Shown piece by piece: positions 61,504 through 64,000 of a stretch of 64,000 bases of DNA. The position numbers and the translations under genes are program-made. Location of the stretch: the NCBI GenBank assembly GCA_000727475.1, contig KL647291.1:1477148-1541147 (forward strand), in the 5' to 3' direction. The notes beneath the pieces are model-generated. The model saw only the letters and a program-made list of their open reading frames with translations, was not told where the DNA came from and searched no databases. This DNA comes from Sarcocystis neurona. Lineage: Eukaryota; Apicomplexa; Conoidasida; Eucoccidiorida; Sarcocystidae. Positions within the stretch are counted from its first letter, which is position 1; the number at the start of each line of letters is the position of its first letter.

Positions 61504-62751
61504 AGTAGCACATCACTGTACGCTGTAAAGTGTATAGGTATCTTGCCGTGAGTAAACGTATACGTACCAAGCGGTGGAAAAATCGCACCTGTCCAGTCGG
61601 CCACTCATATACACAAAATCCTTTGTCGGAGCCATTTGTCTTCGAAAGCTTTGACGGGATCACTGCAAGAGCAGCCGCGACAGTGTGACGAGACACGGCC
61701 ACGCAAAGCGAGGTAAGTTGCAAAACCAGTAAAAGCGTCCGTGTCGCGCCTGCCTCTCCCATATACAAACAAGCACATGTATGCGTATAGACGAGCGGAC
61801 CGAATTACGGACGCACACCACTCCTATAGCGTACCGTACATGCATGCATCAAAGTGTGTGAAAGCACACGGTCGCAACCCTAAATCTCTGGATGCGTAAC
61901 AAGTTATACTGGGCACACGCGTCCGCAGTTACACTTATGCGCATCATTCCGTGTGGCGGAGCCAGCGAGTGGCGCCACCTTTGCACATAGAAACAATGCA
62001 GCATGTCCGCTTACAAGGGCAACGTTTGGAAGTGTATACGCCGACAGTTAAAATCCAGTGTTGCAACAACGTATTTACATTGACACAGGGAATCGTGGCC
62101 GCCGCTGAAGCACCAGACCCAGTGCACGCGAACTCGAAGCGTCTGCCCTCATGTCCCTGCGTACTCTCTGCGTATCATATACAGGCATATTAACTGTGGG
62201 AGGACGGCGTTTAATATGACAGATAAAGCCGTCCACGGCCATCCGTAGAAACATGTCATTCCACATACACACACGTATACATGTGCGCACCTGAGTATAC
62301 AAGTGTGTCTTTCAAATCACAAACCTTGGGCACCCTTTTACGTGGGGACGCGGCTTCACAAATATACACACACATGCACAGAGGTGGTCTCTCAAGCCTC
62401 CAAACTTGAATTCCTTTGTAACTCCGTATACCGACGTGTCGTTGCGTACGTTCTTACCGAGTTCCCCTGCACAGACAGACGGCCGCTCTTGTGCGTCTCT
62501 CTTGTGCGCGCACGCATACCGATGAAGACGATGCTAATACGTGCCCACTCACTTTGTTGATATGCATACACGTAACACGCAACCCTGTGTACATATGCGT
62601 GCCTGCACATACGTACACATAGGTCGTGGGCACGGATGGCAACCACCTACTGTCTGCTCACCATACATGTGCGAGTGTGACATGACGACTGTTAAAGACT
62701 TGATTCTTCAAGAAAAGTCACTGCTGACGGCTAAAGACGTGGATGTGCCTG
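61504..62751. other. Spacer between convergent genes
   Basis: Lies between the + strand stop at 61501-61503 and the - strand stop at 62752-62754. No frame with motif or splice support. GTAC-rich non-coding sequence. Confidence 0.5.
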
Positions 62752-62907
62752 CTACAGTTCCTGCATCATTTCCATGAAGGCATGCAGCTGCTGTTTCCGT
62801 TGTTGCCGCTGCTGCACGCGCAGCTGCTGTTCCAGACGGGTGAAAAGCTCTCCACACACCCGCTGTGAGCTCTGCACGCGCATCACATCCAGGCACCACT
62901 CACACAC
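62752..62907 (-). CDS. Terminal exon of a coiled-coil protein (partial)
   Basis: On the - strand a TTTTCTAG acceptor is followed by 51 codons and TAG. The peptide starts VCEWCLDVMRVQSSQRV, continues GELFTRLEQQLRVQQRQQRK and ends HAFMEMMQEL. It is a Gln/Arg/Leu-rich amphipathic coil. The other five frames over this interval are poorer. Upstream exons (higher coordinates) could not be fixed; 63160-63225 on this strand is a possible partner but its phase does not fit. The rest of the gene probably runs out of the window. Function unknown. Confidence 0.6.
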   Translation of the reverse strand: MCEWCLDVMRVQSSQRVCGELFTRLEQQLRVQQRQQRKQQLHAFMEMMQEL

Positions 62908-64000
62908 CTAGAAAACGGTTGTCGAAACTTACGCACGTGCACCCACGCCCCGCACGGGAGAGCAAATAGGCCAAAGAACTATCCGTACACGCAGACGTGC
63001 ATAATGCCGCCAGACAAATAAGTAGACACATACCCAACTATGAATAACGGATGGTCGCAGGCCGCGCATGTGTTCCTCTTGGGATGCAAATACAAAAAGT
63101 CACACGTAAGGAGTGTCCGAGAGCGGTAGTTGGTCTACTGTACGCGTGTCTGCCTCTACAGAAAATGATGGAAGACGTCTGCGGCAAGCCCTCCTTCGGC
63201 GTCTGGTGCGGCTCGGAAAAACGCACAAATCTCACACACCCACACACGTAAGTGTTCACAGTGTGTGCGCGTTTTTCCGTTAAGGACACACATGCGAACA
63301 ACACAAAAAGTCATGTATGAAGCGTGCATGTACGTAGCGTTCGGATTTTTAAATAGACTTCTATCTGCGGACAGAGGTAGAAGATGTACGCAGCAGGGCC
63401 TCCTCTAACGTAGGGTGATAGAATGTGTGTGGTCCTCTGCAGACACTTCACACCCCTGCGTTCTGCCCGTTCTATGATGGGGTTGGATACACATATCCAC
63501 CGGAATGCGTGTCTCCGTACGCGGACCCCACGCGGCTAAGGTGTAGCACGTAGGACACACAAGCGCAAACAGGATGCACAAGCATACAATACAATCGAGC
63601 GTATCTACGCGAGCATAGGTGGGAGGCACTTGTACTGAGGAGCGCTATTTCAATAAGAACTCGTGTTTTTCGACGCGCGTAGATATTCGACGACGGCGAA
63701 GACTTTCGCGCCAAAGAGAGTGCTAGAGTGCTACGCAGATTATATGTGTCTACACATCCAGTCGCCTACCCGCGGTCCCCACATATGTATACGTATGTGG
63801 CTTAACTTATCTGGAAACAATGTACAGCGAAACAGGCGTGCACGGGTACATGTGCAAGCTGTACGCACCCCACGTATCTATCTACATATATGTATATACA
63901 CATATGTAGACGTACACGCACAGCAACATAGGTCCATGTAAAAGTTGCTACCTCGTCCTGATAATGCCCGGAGGAGGGACGGAGATAGAACGGGGATTCA
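62908..64000. other. End of window, no settled gene
   Basis: Should contain upstream exons of the - strand coiled-coil gene. A + strand frame at 63171-63246, flanked by CCTCTACAG and a GTAAGT donor, reads KMMEDVCGKPSFGVWCG. It overlaps open - strand frames, so strand is undecided. The remainder is GTAC/TATA-rich. Confidence 0.4.

Overview
The window looks like nuclear DNA of a coccidian apicomplexan, most likely of the Eimeria/Cyclospora (eimeriid) type. Genes are split into short exons by long introns. Introns and spacers are full of TA/TG microsatellites and short palindromic words such as GTAC. Coding sequence carries long CAG/GCA/AGC runs that encode Gln, Ala and Ser, as is known for Eimeria. 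No prokaryotic feature, rRNA, tRNA, CRISPR array or mobile element was recognised. All gene models come from reading ORFs and checking splice phase by hand; no search was run.

Layout. (1) About 0.8-9.66 kb, + strand: a six-exon PP2C-type protein phosphatase with all junction phases consistent. (2) 13.5-24.45 kb, + strand: a long coiled-coil protein with a C-terminal C3HC4 RING finger whose zinc ligands come from three exons, probably an E3 ubiquitin ligase. Some middle exons are unresolved. (3) 25.96-26.86 kb, - strand: an intronless six-helix membrane protein related to the AIG1/ADTRP/rolling-stone group. (4) 29-36 kb, + strand: several exon-like open frames of unknown affiliation, two with internal duplications. 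(5) About 37.3-46.75 kb, + strand: tRNA pseudouridine synthase PUS10, with some 680 Gln/Ala/Ser-rich codons inserted inside the catalytic region and a Ser-rich tail. (6) 47-48.1 kb: one or two unassigned exon-like frames. (7) 54.06-54.97 kb, - strand: a second AIG1/rolling-stone-like gene, clearly a paralogue of (3). (8) About 58.5-61.5 kb, + strand: fragments of an unrecognised gene with Ala and Gln runs. (9) 62.75-62.91 kb, - strand: the last exon of a coiled-coil protein whose remainder lies upstream and probably outside the window.

The genes do not form a pathway. They are ordinary housekeeping or regulatory genes (phosphatase, ubiquitin ligase, tRNA modification, membrane lipid-hydrolase-like protein) in a repeat-rich, low gene-density stretch. 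The most interesting points are the expanded PUS10, the RING gene put together across large introns, and the pair of intronless membrane-protein paralogues. I found no convincing evidence for a wholly new biological system.
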